Shown here piece after piece: positions 43,188 to 50,901 of a DNA stretch of 64,000 bases. This DNA comes from Saccharothrix algeriensis. Its GTDB lineage: Bacteria > Actinomycetota > Actinomycetes > Mycobacteriales > Pseudonocardiaceae. The notes below the pieces were generated by a model. It had not been told where the DNA came from, made no database searches, and saw only the letters and a list, made by a program, of their open reading frames with translations. The stretch lies in assembly GCF_016907655.1 (NCBI RefSeq), contig NZ_JAFBCL010000001.1:3568001-3632000 (forward strand). The letters are read 5' to 3'. The position numbers and the translations under genes are program-made. Every line of letters begins with the position of its first letter. Within the stretch, counting starts at the first letter, position 1.

Positions 43188-44051
43188 TCAGCCCTGCGGG
43201 CGGAAGCGGACCGGTGTCCCCGGGCACGCCTGGCCCAGCAGCGGCAGCGCCGCCGGCGGCACCACGCCGACCACCGGGTAGCCGCCCGTCGTGGGGTGGT
43301 CGGCGAGGAAGACCACCGGTCGGCCGTCCGCGGGCACCTGGACGGCGCCGGTGACGAGGCCCTCGCTGGGCAGCTCCCGGCCCCGGTGGCGGTCGGTCCG
43401 GTCGAGCGCGGGGCCGGTCAGCCGGACCCCCACGCGGTTGCTCCGCTCGGACACCACCCACCGGCCGGCGCGCAGCCGGGCCGCGGGGTCGGCGAACCAG
43501 TCGTCGCGGGGGCCGAGGTGGACGGGGACGCTCAGCTCGGCCCCGACCCGCACGGGCGGCAGGACGTCCGCGCCGACCGGGATCCCGGTCGGCGGGCCGA
43601 GCGGCAGGACGTCGCCGGGCGCGAGCGGGGCCGGCCCGATGCCGGAGAGCAGGTCGGTGGCGCGGCTGCCCAGCGCCGGCGGGACGGCGATGCCGCCGGA
43701 GACGGCCAGGTAGCAGCGCAGCCCGCCGGTCGGGGCGCCGACGGCCAGCTCGTCGCCGGGCCGCAGGTGGCACGGCGAGTCGCGGTGCACGCCGTTGACC
43801 AGCACCGGCGCGCTGGGGCCGGTGACGGCCGCGGTGCACGGGGCCGAGGCGCGCACGACGAGGCCGCCGAGCAGGACCTCCAGGCCGGCGGCCCCCTCGG
43901 GGTTGCCCACCAGGCGGTTGGCCAGGCGCAGGGACGGCTGGTCGAGCGCGCCCGACGGCGGCACGCCCAGGTGCGCGTGGCCGGGCCTGCCCAGGTCCTG
44001 GACCAGCGCCTGCGGCCCGGTGCGCAGGACGGTCAGCGACCGGCGGGTCAT
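43188..44051 (-). CDS. pxpC: 5-oxoprolinase subunit C (biotin-carboxyltransferase-like, KipA)
   Basis: A 287-residue PxpC/KipA protein. Visible are LTVLRTGPQALVQDLGRPGH, HLGVPPSGALDQPSLRLAN and NPEGAAGLEVLLGG, then late GLVTGAVQVPADGRPVVFLA and HPTTGGYPVVGVV. PxpABC cleaves 5-oxoproline to glutamate using ATP. ATG at 44051 overlaps the pxpB stop by 4 nt. The LamB/YcsF subunit pxpA is not found beside them. Confidence 0.9.
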   Translation of the reverse strand: MTRRSLTVLRTGPQALVQDLGRPGHAHLGVPPSGALDQPSLRLANRLVGNPEGAAGLEVLLGGLVVRASAPCTAAVTGPSAPVLVNGVHRDSPCHLRPGDELAVGAPTGGLRCYLAVSGGIAVPPALGSRATDLLSGIGPAPLAPGDVLPLGPPTGIPVGADVLPPVRVGAELSVPVHLGPRDDWFADPAARLRAGRWVVSERSNRVGVRLTGPALDRTDRHRGRELPSEGLVTGAVQVPADGRPVVFLADHPTTGGYPVVGVVPPAALPLLGQACPGTPVRFRPQG

Positions 44052-44653
44052 CCCACCGCCTCGAACCGGACCCGGTCGCCGGGCGCGAGCAGGGCGGGCG
44101 CGTCCCGGGCCGGGTCGAACAGCGGGGCGTCGGTGCGGCCGATCAGCCGCCAGCCGCCGGGCGTCGACCTCGGGTACGCGGCGGTGTACTCGCCGGCCAC
44201 GCCGACCGAGCCCGCCGGCACGCTGGTGCGGGGGGAGTCCAGGCGCGGCTGGCGCAGCGGTCCGGGCAGCCCCGCCAGGTAGGCGAAGCCGGGCGCGAAG
44301 CCGCAGAACGCCACCGAGTACGTCGCGCCGGAGTGCAGCCGGACCACCTCGTCGGCGGTGAGGCCCGCGGTCCGCGCGACCAGCTCCAGGTCCGGCCCGT
44401 CGTAGACGACCGGGAGCACCACCTCGTGGGACGGGACGCCCGCGCGGTGCGCCGGGTCGACGTCCTCCAGAACCCCGAGCACGGCCGGCAGCCCACCGGG
44501 GCGGGTCGCGACCAGCACCGTGCGCGCCGCCGGGACGACCTCGACCACCTCGGGCAGCGCGGCGGCCCGGACCGCCGCGCGCACGGCCTCGACCTCGCCG
44601 AGCGAGTCGACCTCGACCAGCACCGCGTCGGTACCGCAACGCCGCAGCCGCAT
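44048..44653 (-). CDS. pxpB: 5-oxoprolinase subunit B (KipI)
   Basis: A 201-residue PxpB/KipI protein. The characteristic core is VAFCGFAPGFAYLAGLP followed by PRTSVPAGSVGVAGEYTAAY and STPGGWRLIGRT. The N-terminal half (VLVEVDSLGEVEAVRAAV) is the allophanate-hydrolase-like domain. ATG at 44653 lies 6 nt after TATCCT without a ribosome site, so it is probably leaderless. In Bacillus, KipI and KipA were first described as sporulation kinase modulators; oxoprolinase is now the accepted activity. Confidence 0.9.
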   Translation of the reverse strand: MRLRRCGTDAVLVEVDSLGEVEAVRAAVRAAALPEVVEVVPAARTVLVATRPGGLPAVLGVLEDVDPAHRAGVPSHEVVLPVVYDGPDLELVARTAGLTADEVVRLHSGATYSVAFCGFAPGFAYLAGLPGPLRQPRLDSPRTSVPAGSVGVAGEYTAAYPRSTPGGWRLIGRTDAPLFDPARDAPALLAPGDRVRFEAVG

Positions 44654-44701
44654 GGCTGGAGGATAGGGGCTCGGGCGACCGCGCCGGGCGACGGCGCGCC
44701 C

Positions 44702-45337
44702 TCAGCCGACGACGCGCTTGAGGTGGGCCGAGGTGTGCGGCTGGAGCGGTTGGCCGACCATCGCGCGCTCCTCGACGTAGGCCAGGTCGCCGTTGTTGAC
44801 GATGCCGTAGAGCCGCTGCGCGCCGGTGACCTCCTTGGCGGTCGCCGTGCGGATCACCGCGTCGGTGCCGAACTCCCAGGACGTCTGCGTGCGCGGCTTG
44901 CCGTAGTACAGCTCCACGATCCCGGTGTTGTGCGTCAGCAGCACCTCGATCGTGTCGTCCGCCTGGGGCCGCCAGAAGCCCGTCTCGCGGGCCGCCGGGC
45001 GGATCACCGCGCCGTCGGCGTCCAGCAGCCACGACCGGGCCTCGTAGTACAGGAACGGGCGGCCGTCGTGCGCGAACGTGACCTGCTGGCCGAACCGGTA
45101 CGGGCCCTCGATCGTCGGGTACACGACCTCGCCCTCGCCGCGCCACACGCCGACCAGCGGCAGCAGCGCCAGGCACGCGTCGTGCAGCGACGGGCCCTCC
45201 CGCAGGTTCGCCGTGTCCGCCGGGACCGGCAGGTCGTCGAACTGCGGCAGGTTGCGGGAGCCGGTCACCCGGGCGCGCGAGGCGGCGGCCTGCACGGCCG
45301 CGTCACCGCTGCCCGGCCGGGGCGGGGTGTCGGTCAT
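44702..45337 (-). CDS. Nitrobindin-like heme/fatty-acid-binding beta-barrel (Rv0813c type)
   Basis: A 211-residue protein with a short disordered N-terminus, then the 10-stranded nitrobindin barrel. [20 protein letters not shown] opens the barrel, [14 protein letters not shown] is the conserved mid strand, and [10 protein letters not shown] at the C-terminus contains the candidate heme-ligand His. Characterised homologues bind ferric heme and isomerise peroxynitrite. ATG at 45337 overlaps the stop of an upstream 32-residue gene by one base (TGATG), so the two are translationally coupled. Confidence 0.85.
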   Translation of the reverse strand: MTDTPPRPGSGDAAVQAAASRARVTGSRNLPQFDDLPVPADTANLREGPSLHDACLALLPLVGVWRGEGEVVYPTIEGPYRFGQQVTFAHDGRPFLYYEARSWLLDADGAVIRPAARETGFWRPQADDTIEVLLTHNTGIVELYYGKPRTQTSWEFGTDAVIRTATAKEVTGAQRLYGIVNNGDLAYVEERAMVGQPLQPHTSAHLKRVVG

Positions 45338-45435
45338 CAGCGCTGGTCGGAGTACAGCCGGTACACCACGTAGCCGGCGAACCACACCACGAGCAGCGCC
45401 ACCACGACCAGGAGCCCTGTGAAGAAGTGTTCCAC
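45337..45435 (-). CDS. 32-residue single-span membrane protein
   Basis: A tiny gene encoding a single hydrophobic helix: it starts with GTG and the residues EHFFTG, continues through [18 protein letters not shown], and ends RLYSDQR (basic, so probably cytoplasmic). Its TGA shares its last base with the ATG of the nitrobindin gene (TGATG). TAGGAT lies 6 nt upstream of the GTG, so the transcript is probably leaderless and begins with this gene. Coding is supported by the start/stop architecture and coupling; the function is unknown, and a membrane tether or regulator of nitrobindin is a guess. Confidence 0.65.
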   Translation of the reverse strand: MEHFFTGLLVVVALLVVWFAGYVVYRLYSDQR

Positions 45436-45496
45436 CCGCCGATCCTATCGCCCGGACCGCGCCCGGGCCGGGCCGCCGTGGTCAACGCCACCGAAC

Positions 45497-45537
45497 GCGC
45501 GGAACCCCGGCGCCCGCCGGGCGCCGGGGTTCCGCGC
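45497..45537. terminator. Strong terminator after the sulfur operon
   Basis: A perfect 19-bp stem (GCGCGGAACCCCGGCGCCC and its complement) with a 3-nt loop. It follows the DUF1416 gene on the minus strand and insulates the nitrobindin unit. Confidence 0.9.
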
Positions 45538-45576
45538 GGGTGGCGCCGGGTCGACCCCGTGCGCCCCCGCGGTCCG

Positions 45577-45876
45577 TCAGGCCACCGCCACCGACACCGG
45601 GTGCACGCCCGGGCCGTCGGCGGACACCGACGCCTGGCCGTTGCCCGACCGGTGCAGCGCCCGGATCGTCCACGTGCCGGGCGCGGCGTAGAAGCGGAAG
45701 TCGCCCTCGGGCGAGGACACGACCTCGGCGGTGAACTCGCCGGTCGAGTCGAGCAGCCGCACGAACGCGCCGCCCACCGGGCCGTCGGCCGCGCTGACCT
45801 TGCCGGTCAGCACCACCTCGTCCGCGCCCACCGGGATGTCCACGCCCTGCACCGGGGCGCCGCAACCGTCGCTCAT
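45577..45876 (-). CDS. DUF1416 protein (SseC type)
   Basis: A 99-residue protein of the DUF1416/SseC family, always found beside CysA-type rhodanese genes in actinobacteria. The N-terminal CGAPVQGVDIP is the conserved Cys segment; the rest is a transthyretin-like beta sandwich (GGAFVRLLDSTGEFTAEVV, then GDFRFYAAPGTWTIRALH). Its exact role in sulfur metabolism is not known. ATG at 45876 shares one base with the stop of cysA and has GAGGAGG upstream. Confidence 0.9.
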   Translation of the reverse strand: MSDGCGAPVQGVDIPVGADEVVLTGKVSAADGPVGGAFVRLLDSTGEFTAEVVSSPEGDFRFYAAPGTWTIRALHRSGNGQASVSADGPGVHPVSVAVA

Positions 45877-46721
45877 CAGTCCTCCTCGCCGTTGCCGAGC
45901 GCGATCGGCACGCCGATGAGCGAGCCGTACTCGGTCCAGGAACCGTCGTAGTTCTTCGCGTCCTCGTGCCCGAGGAGCTCGTGCAGCACGAACCAGGTGT
46001 GGGACGAGCGCTCGCCGATGCGGCAGTAGGCGATGGTCTTGCGGGAGCCGTCGAACCCGGCCTCCCGGTAGATCTCGGCCAGCTCCTCGTCGGACTTGAA
46101 CGTGCCGTCCTCGTTGGCCGCCTTGCTCCACGGCACGTTGATCGCGGACGGGATGTGGCCGCCGCGCTGCGCCTGCTCCTGCGGCAGGTGCGCGGGCGCG
46201 AGCAGCTTGCCGGAGAACTCGTCGGGCGACCGGACGTCGACCAGGTTCTTGTTGCCGATCGCGTCCACGACCTCGTCGCGGAACGCGCGGATCGACAGGT
46301 CCTGCTCCTGCGCCTGGTACGACGTGGCCTCGCGGGTGACGGTCTCCTTGTCCAGCGGGCGGCCGTCGAGCTCCCACTTCTTGCGGCCACCGTCGAGCAG
46401 CTTGACCGAGTCGTGGCCGTACAGCTTGAAGTACCAGTAGGCGTAGGCGGCGAACCAGTTGTTGTTGCCGCCGTAGAGGATCACGGTGTCGTCGTTGGAG
46501 ATCCCCTTGGCGGACAGGAGCTTCTCGAAGCCGGCCCGGTCCACGAAGTCGCGGCGGACCGGGTCCTGCAGCTCGGTCCTCCAGTCGATGCGCACCGCGC
46601 CGGGGATGTGGCCCCCCTCGTAGGCGGTGGTGTCCTCGTCGACCTCCACGAACACCACACCGGGGGTGCCGAGGTTCTCCTCGGACCAAGCGGCCGAGAC
46701 CAGGACGTCTTCACGGCTCAT
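45876..46721 (-). CDS. cysA: Thiosulfate sulfurtransferase (two-domain rhodanese)
   Basis: A 281-residue rhodanese corresponding to CysA2/CysA3 of mycobacteria (not the sulfate ABC ATPase of the same name). The N-terminal inactive domain (EYVE-type GGHIPGAVRIDWR) is followed by the active domain. Its catalytic loop is CRIGERS, within TIAYCRIGERSSHTWFVLHE near residue 232. It transfers sulfur from thiosulfate to thiophilic acceptors. It overlaps the DUF1416 gene and follows the DUF4395 gene by 28 nt; the unit lies under a Cys-containing leader peptide. Confidence 0.93.
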   Translation of the reverse strand: MSREDVLVSAAWSEENLGTPGVVFVEVDEDTTAYEGGHIPGAVRIDWRTELQDPVRRDFVDRAGFEKLLSAKGISNDDTVILYGGNNNWFAAYAYWYFKLYGHDSVKLLDGGRKKWELDGRPLDKETVTREATSYQAQEQDLSIRAFRDEVVDAIGNKNLVDVRSPDEFSGKLLAPAHLPQEQAQRGGHIPSAINVPWSKAANEDGTFKSDEELAEIYREAGFDGSRKTIAYCRIGERSSHTWFVLHELLGHEDAKNYDGSWTEYGSLIGVPIALGNGEED

Positions 46722-46749
46722 CGAGCTGCTCCTGTTGGTAGTATCCGAC

Positions 46750-47187
46750 TTACTGCGGGCGGGCGAGGGCGGGGGCGAAGCGGCGCAGGAGCAGGAACAT
46801 CTCGCAGCCCAGGCACAGGCCGACCGCTGCGTTGAGCAGCGCGGCGACCAGTGCGGCGGACGTGGCGACCACTCCGAGCGCGGGGAGACCGGCGGCGTAC
46901 CCGACGGTGCCCACCAGGGCGAAGACGAACCCGACGCCCTGCGCGAACCGCAGCGGGGCGGCCTCCTCGCGCTCGGCCGCGGGCTCGATCCTCGGCTGGA
47001 CGGCGTGCCGGTAGAACTGCCCCCAGGGGTTGAGCCTGAGCGAGACGAAAGCGCACAGGCCGAACAGCACCGTCTGCGCCGCGAGCAACCGCCACGACCC
47101 GGTCACCAGCACGACCGCGAGGACCGCGGTGGTGAACCAGGCGCTGAAGCGCGGACCTCGCGGGTCCACGGGGGCATCTTTCGGCAC
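46750..47187 (-). CDS. DUF4395 membrane protein
   Basis: A 145-residue protein with four likely membrane segments (WFTTAVLAVVLVTG; TVLFGLCAFVSL; GVGFVFALVGTVGY; ALVAALLNAAVGLCLGCEMF). The conserved family motif is SLRLNPWGQFYRHAVQPR, and the C-terminal CLGCE is a CxxC. DUF4395 is regularly linked to rhodaneses and thioredoxins in actinobacteria, suggesting sulfur or thiol transfer at the membrane (inference). GTG at 47187 follows AGGAGGTC. Confidence 0.88.
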   Translation of the reverse strand: MPKDAPVDPRGPRFSAWFTTAVLAVVLVTGSWRLLAAQTVLFGLCAFVSLRLNPWGQFYRHAVQPRIEPAAEREEAAPLRFAQGVGFVFALVGTVGYAAGLPALGVVATSAALVAALLNAAVGLCLGCEMFLLLRRFAPALARPQ

Positions 47188-47293
47188 GACGACCTCCTGA
47201 CGGTGACATGACGGGGCAGTCCGTCTTCAGGCGGTGTTAGGGCAGCCGCGCGCGCCCGTCAAGGGCACCCGGCCGCCGGGTCGGTCCGCCCGG

Positions 47294-47371
47294 TCAGCTC
47301 GCCGCGCGACACAGGCTGCTGCGGACGCGGCAGAGGTCCACCGCGAGTCGCTTCGTCAGCAGCGCGTTCAT
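47294..47371 (-). CDS. Cys-containing leader peptide of the sulfur operon (25 residues)
   Basis: A 25-codon open frame: MNALLTKRLAVDLCRVR followed by SSLCRAAS. It fits the actinobacterial leader-peptide pattern (TKRxAVDLxRVxSxLCR) found before sulfur and cysteine genes. The two Cys codons are placed for ribosome stalling when Cys-tRNA is scarce, as shown for cysteine attenuators in mycobacteria. The ATG lies 7 nt after TACCCT, so the transcript is probably leaderless. A GC-rich inverted repeat follows the stop (about 47265-47293) and could be the attenuator stem. The controlled operon is DUF4395-cysA-DUF1416. Confidence 0.75.
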   Translation of the reverse strand: MNALLTKRLAVDLCRVRSSLCRAAS

Positions 47372-47378
47372 GGCGTCG

Positions 47379-47384
47379 AGGGTA
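47379..47384 (-). promoter_or_regulatory. -10 box for the leader peptide
   Basis: TACCCT on the minus strand ends 7 nt before the leader ATG. Initiation would fall at or next to the ATG. A clear -35 hexamer at normal spacing is not evident. Confidence 0.55.
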
Positions 47385-47438
47385 GCCGGTCGTCCCCCCT
47401 GTCGGGAGTGGTGTCCAGGAAGTGGGAGTTCCCCGATT

Positions 47439-47864
47439 TCACCCGTTCGGTTCCGGCAGGTGCGGGCGCAGCGCGGCCAGCAGGGCGTCCCGCCTCGGCA
47501 CGCCCCCGACGCGCAGGAGCTCGGCCCCCGAGGCGTCCAGCGCGAGCGTCGTCGGGGTGCGCAGGACGCCCAGCCCGGTGGCCACCTCGGGCCGGTCCGT
47601 CACGTCCAGCTCGACGTGGCGCAGGCCCTCCGTGCGGTCCGCGAGGTCCGCCAGCAGCGCGCGGGCGTGCCGGCAGGGCGCGCAGAAGGCGGTGGACAGC
47701 TGCACCAGCGTCACCGGCGCCGGCGGGTCGAGCAGCTCGCGCACCGGCTCGGGCAGCTCGACGGCCCGGCCGGTGACCCGGACCCGGCCGGCGCGCACCC
47801 GCAGCACCACCCCGATGACCGCCGCCAGCGCGACCGAGCCCAGCAGCGCCCACGTCCCGGCCAC
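47439..47864 (-). CDS. thiX: Membrane-anchored thioredoxin-like protein (ThiX type)
   Basis: A 141-residue protein. An uncleaved N-terminal helix (WALLGSVALAAVIGVVLRV) precedes a thioredoxin fold with the active site CAPC in LVQLSTAFCAPCRHAR near residue 61, and the cis-Pro in GVLRTPTTLALD. It corresponds to Rv0816c by position and layout. The thioredoxin domain is expected on the cytoplasmic or outer face depending on helix orientation; the Arg-rich residues after the helix favour an N-out, C-in topology. It lies 6 nt after lmeA, so the two are co-transcribed. Confidence 0.87.
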   Translation of the reverse strand: MAGTWALLGSVALAAVIGVVLRVRAGRVRVTGRAVELPEPVRELLDPPAPVTLVQLSTAFCAPCRHARALLADLADRTEGLRHVELDVTDRPEVATGLGVLRTPTTLALDASGAELLRVGGVPRRDALLAALRPHLPEPNG

Positions 47865-47870
47865 GGCGGC

Positions 47871-48674
47871 TCAGCCCTCGTCGAGCGGGATGTCGTTGAT
47901 CGTCCCCTCCACCGTCAGGGCGCCGCTCTCCACCCGGACGGCCGTCGGCGTCACCGTGAAGGGCAGCGCGCCGGGGTCGATGGTCACGCTCAGCGCCTGC
48001 TTCACCACGCCCAGCGCCTCGTTGAGGCCCGCCAGGGAGGTGTCGTCCAGCTCCACGTCGTTCACCGACACCAGGACCTGCCCGTCGACCAGCGCGACCG
48101 CCCCGTACGCGGCGATGCGGATCTCGCGGCCGGCCACCGTGGTCCTGCCGCTGAGCTTCACCGCGGCCCTGGTCGGGTCCGGCTTCACCAGGGCCGGGTC
48201 CGGGGTCGCCACCGGCCGGGTGTCCGGCTCGATCGCCATGTCGGTGAACGGGGTGACCGAGTTGACCAGCCGGTTCAGGTCGTTGGCCTTGATCTTGACG
48301 CTGCCGGTCACCTGGTCGATCCGCGCGTCGCGGGTGTTGCCCGCGAGCAGGTCGGACAGGCCGATGCGGGTGTGCCGCAGGTTGGCCCGGATCTCCAGGT
48401 CGCGCAGCGAGTCCCGCACCGGCACGCCGGTCGCGGCGATCTCGATGTCCCGGTAGTCCCCGGCCAGCGCCTGCGTGATGAACGGGAACCCGTTGATCCG
48501 GACCGTCGGGTCGTCGGCGAGCTGGAACTTGGCCCGCATCTTCTGCGCGACCTGGTACTCACCGGCCGCCGCGAGCCCGAAGTCGGCCGCGACCAGCAGG
48601 CCGACCACCACCAGTCCGGCGACGATCAGCTTGCGGCCCCTGGTCGGGCGGCGTTTGGCGGTCGTGGTGGTCAT
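47871..48674 (-). CDS. lmeA: LmeA-like DUF2993 lipid-binding protein
   Basis: A 267-residue DUF2993 protein corresponding by position to Rv0817c (LmeA), a periplasmic phospholipid-binding protein needed for mannan elongation of lipoarabinomannan in mycobacteria. An N-terminal membrane or signal helix (LIVAGLVVVGLLVAADFGLA) is followed by a beta-rich domain with VRINGFPFITQALAGDYRDI, the conserved NGFPFLTQ-type motif of the family. ATG at 48674 starts the gene. Whether this organism makes lipoarabinomannan is not shown here. Confidence 0.85.
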   Translation of the reverse strand: MTTTTAKRRPTRGRKLIVAGLVVVGLLVAADFGLAAAGEYQVAQKMRAKFQLADDPTVRINGFPFITQALAGDYRDIEIAATGVPVRDSLRDLEIRANLRHTRIGLSDLLAGNTRDARIDQVTGSVKIKANDLNRLVNSVTPFTDMAIEPDTRPVATPDPALVKPDPTRAAVKLSGRTTVAGREIRIAAYGAVALVDGQVLVSVNDVELDDTSLAGLNEALGVVKQALSVTIDPGALPFTVTPTAVRVESGALTVEGTINDIPLDEG

Positions 48675-49019
48675 CGCAGTCCTCAGTGTTCGGGGCCGGT
48701 GGTCGAGCGGGTCGGCCAGGTCGCGGTCCGGTCTACCAGAGCCGGCGCCCCCGCGGGCCGCGCGGCGCGGTCCGGGTCGCGGCGACGGGGCGGTCCCGGC
48801 GCCCGGTGCGCCCCGCGCCCGCCGGGCCCCGCGGCCCGGCGCCCGCCGCGCCGGTGGGGCAGCGCCGCGGGGCCGAGTGTGACCCTGCCCTGCTGACCTG
48901 GGTCTTTCCTGGCGCCCACCGGTATCGTCTCCGTCATCCGCAGGCAACGGGGCCCGGTCACCGTACTCGCGCCCGGCTGGTCCGGTGACCCGGACACCGG
49001 CCGAACAGGAGGGCCCGCG
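48675..49019. other. Divergent gap between lmeA and glnR
   Basis: 345 nt with no supported gene. The left two thirds are extremely GC-rich with many short GCCCGGCGC-type inverted repeats. The right third, nearer glnR, has TATCGT at about 48931-48936 as a possible -10 box and GGAGGG just before the glnR ATG. Confidence 0.5.
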
Positions 49020-49763
49020 ATGAGCATCGACGTGCTGCTGCTGACCACCGACCCCGATCCCGAGGCGGTGCTGCCCGCGCTGGCGCTGCTCCCGCACGAC
49101 GTCCACCCGCTGCGCCCGGAGGTCTCCGCGCTGCTCGACGCCGGCCCGCACGACGTCGTCCTGGTCGACGCCCGCACCGACCTGGCCGCCGCGCGCGGCC
49201 TGTGCCGGCTGCTGGCGGCCGGCGGCGTGGACGTGCCCGTGGTGGCGGTGGTCACCGAGGGCGGCCTGGTCGCGGTGACCGGCGACTGGAGCGTGGACGA
49301 GATCCTGCTGCCCGGGGCCGGTCCGACCGAGGTGGACGCCCGGCTGCGGCTGGTGCGGTCCCGGCGCGGCGCGACCCGGCCCGACGGCGACGGCTCGGTG
49401 CAGCTCGGCGAGCTGGTCATCGACGAGAACACCTACACCGCCCGCCTGCGCGGCCGGCCGCTCGACCTGACCTACAAGGAGTTCGAGCTGCTGAAGTACC
49501 TGGCGCAGCACGCGGGCCGGGTGTTCACCCGCGCGCAGCTGCTCCAGGAGGTCTGGGGCTACGACTTCTTCGGCGGCACCCGCACGGTGGACGTGCACGT
49601 GCGGCGCCTGCGCGCCAAGCTCGGCCCCGAGCACGAGTCCCTGATCGGCACCGTCCGCAACGTCGGCTACAAGCTCGTCCGCCCGCCCCGCCGCGTCGAC
49701 CCGGCCGCGACCGCGGAGCGGTCCGACGACGACCGGCCGGCCCGCGCGGGGTCGCCCCGGTAG
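49020..49763 (+). CDS. glnR: GlnR-type OmpR-family nitrogen regulator (Rv0818 type)
   Basis: A 247-residue orphan response-regulator-like protein. The N-terminal domain ([20 protein letters not shown] and [16 protein letters not shown]) has the receiver fold, but the phosphorylation pocket is incomplete. This fits GlnR proteins, which work as phosphorylation-independent dimers. The C-terminal winged helix is of OmpR type ([47 protein letters not shown]). No histidine kinase is adjacent. GlnR governs nitrogen assimilation genes in actinobacteria; the position before mshD matches Rv0818-Rv0819. Confidence 0.9.
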   Translation: MSIDVLLLTTDPDPEAVLPALALLPHDVHPLRPEVSALLDAGPHDVVLVDARTDLAAARGLCRLLAAGGVDVPVVAVVTEGGLVAVTGDWSVDEILLPGAGPTEVDARLRLVRSRRGATRPDGDGSVQLGELVIDENTYTARLRGRPLDLTYKEFELLKYLAQHAGRVFTRAQLLQEVWGYDFFGGTRTVDVHVRRLRAKLGPEHESLIGTVRNVGYKLVRPPRRVDPAATAERSDDDRPARAGSPR

Positions 49764-49827
49764 GGGGCCGCCGCCCCGGCGATCACCGCCCGCGCGCCCG
49801 CGACCGCGGGCGCAGTAGGTTTGCGGT

Positions 49828-50706
49828 GTGGAATCGACTTGGTCCGAGGAGCTGTCGCCCGAGCAGGCCGACGAAGTGAGGGCGCTGCTGTCGGCCGCCG
49901 AGGCCGCCGACGGCGTGGCCCCGGTGGGTGAGCAGGTGGTCCTGCGGCTCCGGCCGGGCGCCCGCGGCAGCGGTCACCTGCTGGCGCGCGAGGGCGGCGC
50001 GCTGGTCGGCTACCTCCACCTGGACCTGTTCGGCGACGCCGAGGACAACAAGGTGGCCGAGCTGGCCGTCCACCCCGACCACCGCCGGCGCGGCGTGGGC
50101 GCGGCGCTGGTCGAGGCCGCCGCCGGGCGCGCCGAGCCGCTGCGGATCTGGTCGCACGGCGGGCACCCCGGCGCGCGGGCGCTGGCCGCGAAGCTGGGCT
50201 ACCGCAAGGTGCGCGAGCTGCTGCGGCTGCGCCGGCCGCTGGACGGGGAGCTGCCCGGTCCGCGGCTGCCCGAGGGCGTCCGGCTGCGGGCGTTCGAGCC
50301 CGGTCGCGACGAGGCGGCCGTCGTCTACGTCAACCACCGGGCGTTCTCCTGGCACCCCGAGCAGGGCGCGATGAGCATCGAGGACGTGCGGGAGAAGGAG
50401 CAGGAGCCCTGGTTCGACGCGAGCGGCTTCCTGCTCGCCGTGGACGCCGAGGAGCGGCTGCTCGGCTTCCACTGGACCAAGGTCCACACGCCCCGGCTGG
50501 GCGAGGTCTACGTCGTGGGCGTCGACCCGGACGCGCAGGGCGGCGGCCTGGGCAAGGCGCTCACCCTCGCCGGGCTGGCCCACCTGCGCGAGTCCGGTCT
50601 CTCCGAGGTGATGCTCTACGTCGAGGCCGACAACGCTGCGGCACTGGCCGTTTACACTCGGTTGGGGTTCACCCGGTGGGACTCGGACGCCCAGTACGCC
50701 AAGTAG
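49828..50706 (+). CDS. mshD: Mycothiol synthase
   Basis: A 292-residue MshD with two tandem GNAT domains. It acetylates Cys-GlcN-inositol in the last step of mycothiol synthesis. The C-terminal catalytic domain has NHRAFSWHPEQGAMSIEDV, GFHWTKVH, VYVVGVDPDAQGGGLGKAL (acetyl-CoA loop), and YVEADNAAALAVYTRLGF. The N-terminal domain has ELAVHPDHRRRGVGAALVEA. GTG at 49828 lies 6 nt after TAGGTT with no ribosome site, so it is probably leaderless. The gene marks the organism as an actinobacterium. Confidence 0.95.
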   Translation: MESTWSEELSPEQADEVRALLSAAEAADGVAPVGEQVVLRLRPGARGSGHLLAREGGALVGYLHLDLFGDAEDNKVAELAVHPDHRRRGVGAALVEAAAGRAEPLRIWSHGGHPGARALAAKLGYRKVRELLRLRRPLDGELPGPRLPEGVRLRAFEPGRDEAAVVYVNHRAFSWHPEQGAMSIEDVREKEQEPWFDASGFLLAVDAEERLLGFHWTKVHTPRLGEVYVVGVDPDAQGGGLGKALTLAGLAHLRESGLSEVMLYVEADNAAALAVYTRLGFTRWDSDAQYAK

Positions 50707-50787
50707 TGACAAACCTGTCACGCCACGCAAACGTGCAGGTCACGGGATCACTCGAAGGGCGGTGTCCCTAGTCACCTCCCGTGTGGA

Positions 50788-50809
50788 GTTCACCCCTCGT
50801 TCACCTACT
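50788..50809 (+). promoter_or_regulatory. PHO box upstream of pstS
   Basis: Two adjacent 11-bp direct repeats, GTTCACCCCTC and GTTCACCTACT, match the Streptomyces PhoP box (GTTCACC repeated every 11 bp). They lie about 93 nt before the pstS start, with TACCGT at 50837-50842 as a possible -10 box. Phosphate starvation should therefore induce pstSCAB through PhoR-PhoP or SenX3-RegX3. Confidence 0.85.
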
Positions 50810-50901
50810 CCTGGGCACCTGTCCACCATCGCTGCCTACCGTCCGTGCCGAGCGGCGAGGTCCGTCGCGTCAATCCCGCTTCCGTTAGGTGGAGGACCCA
50901 G

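Noticed and set aside
45303-45491. A 62-codon frame over the small membrane gene region
   Set aside because: Its product is a Trp/Cys/Ser-rich out-of-frame reading of the 32-residue gene. The coupled TGATG architecture supports the shorter gene instead.
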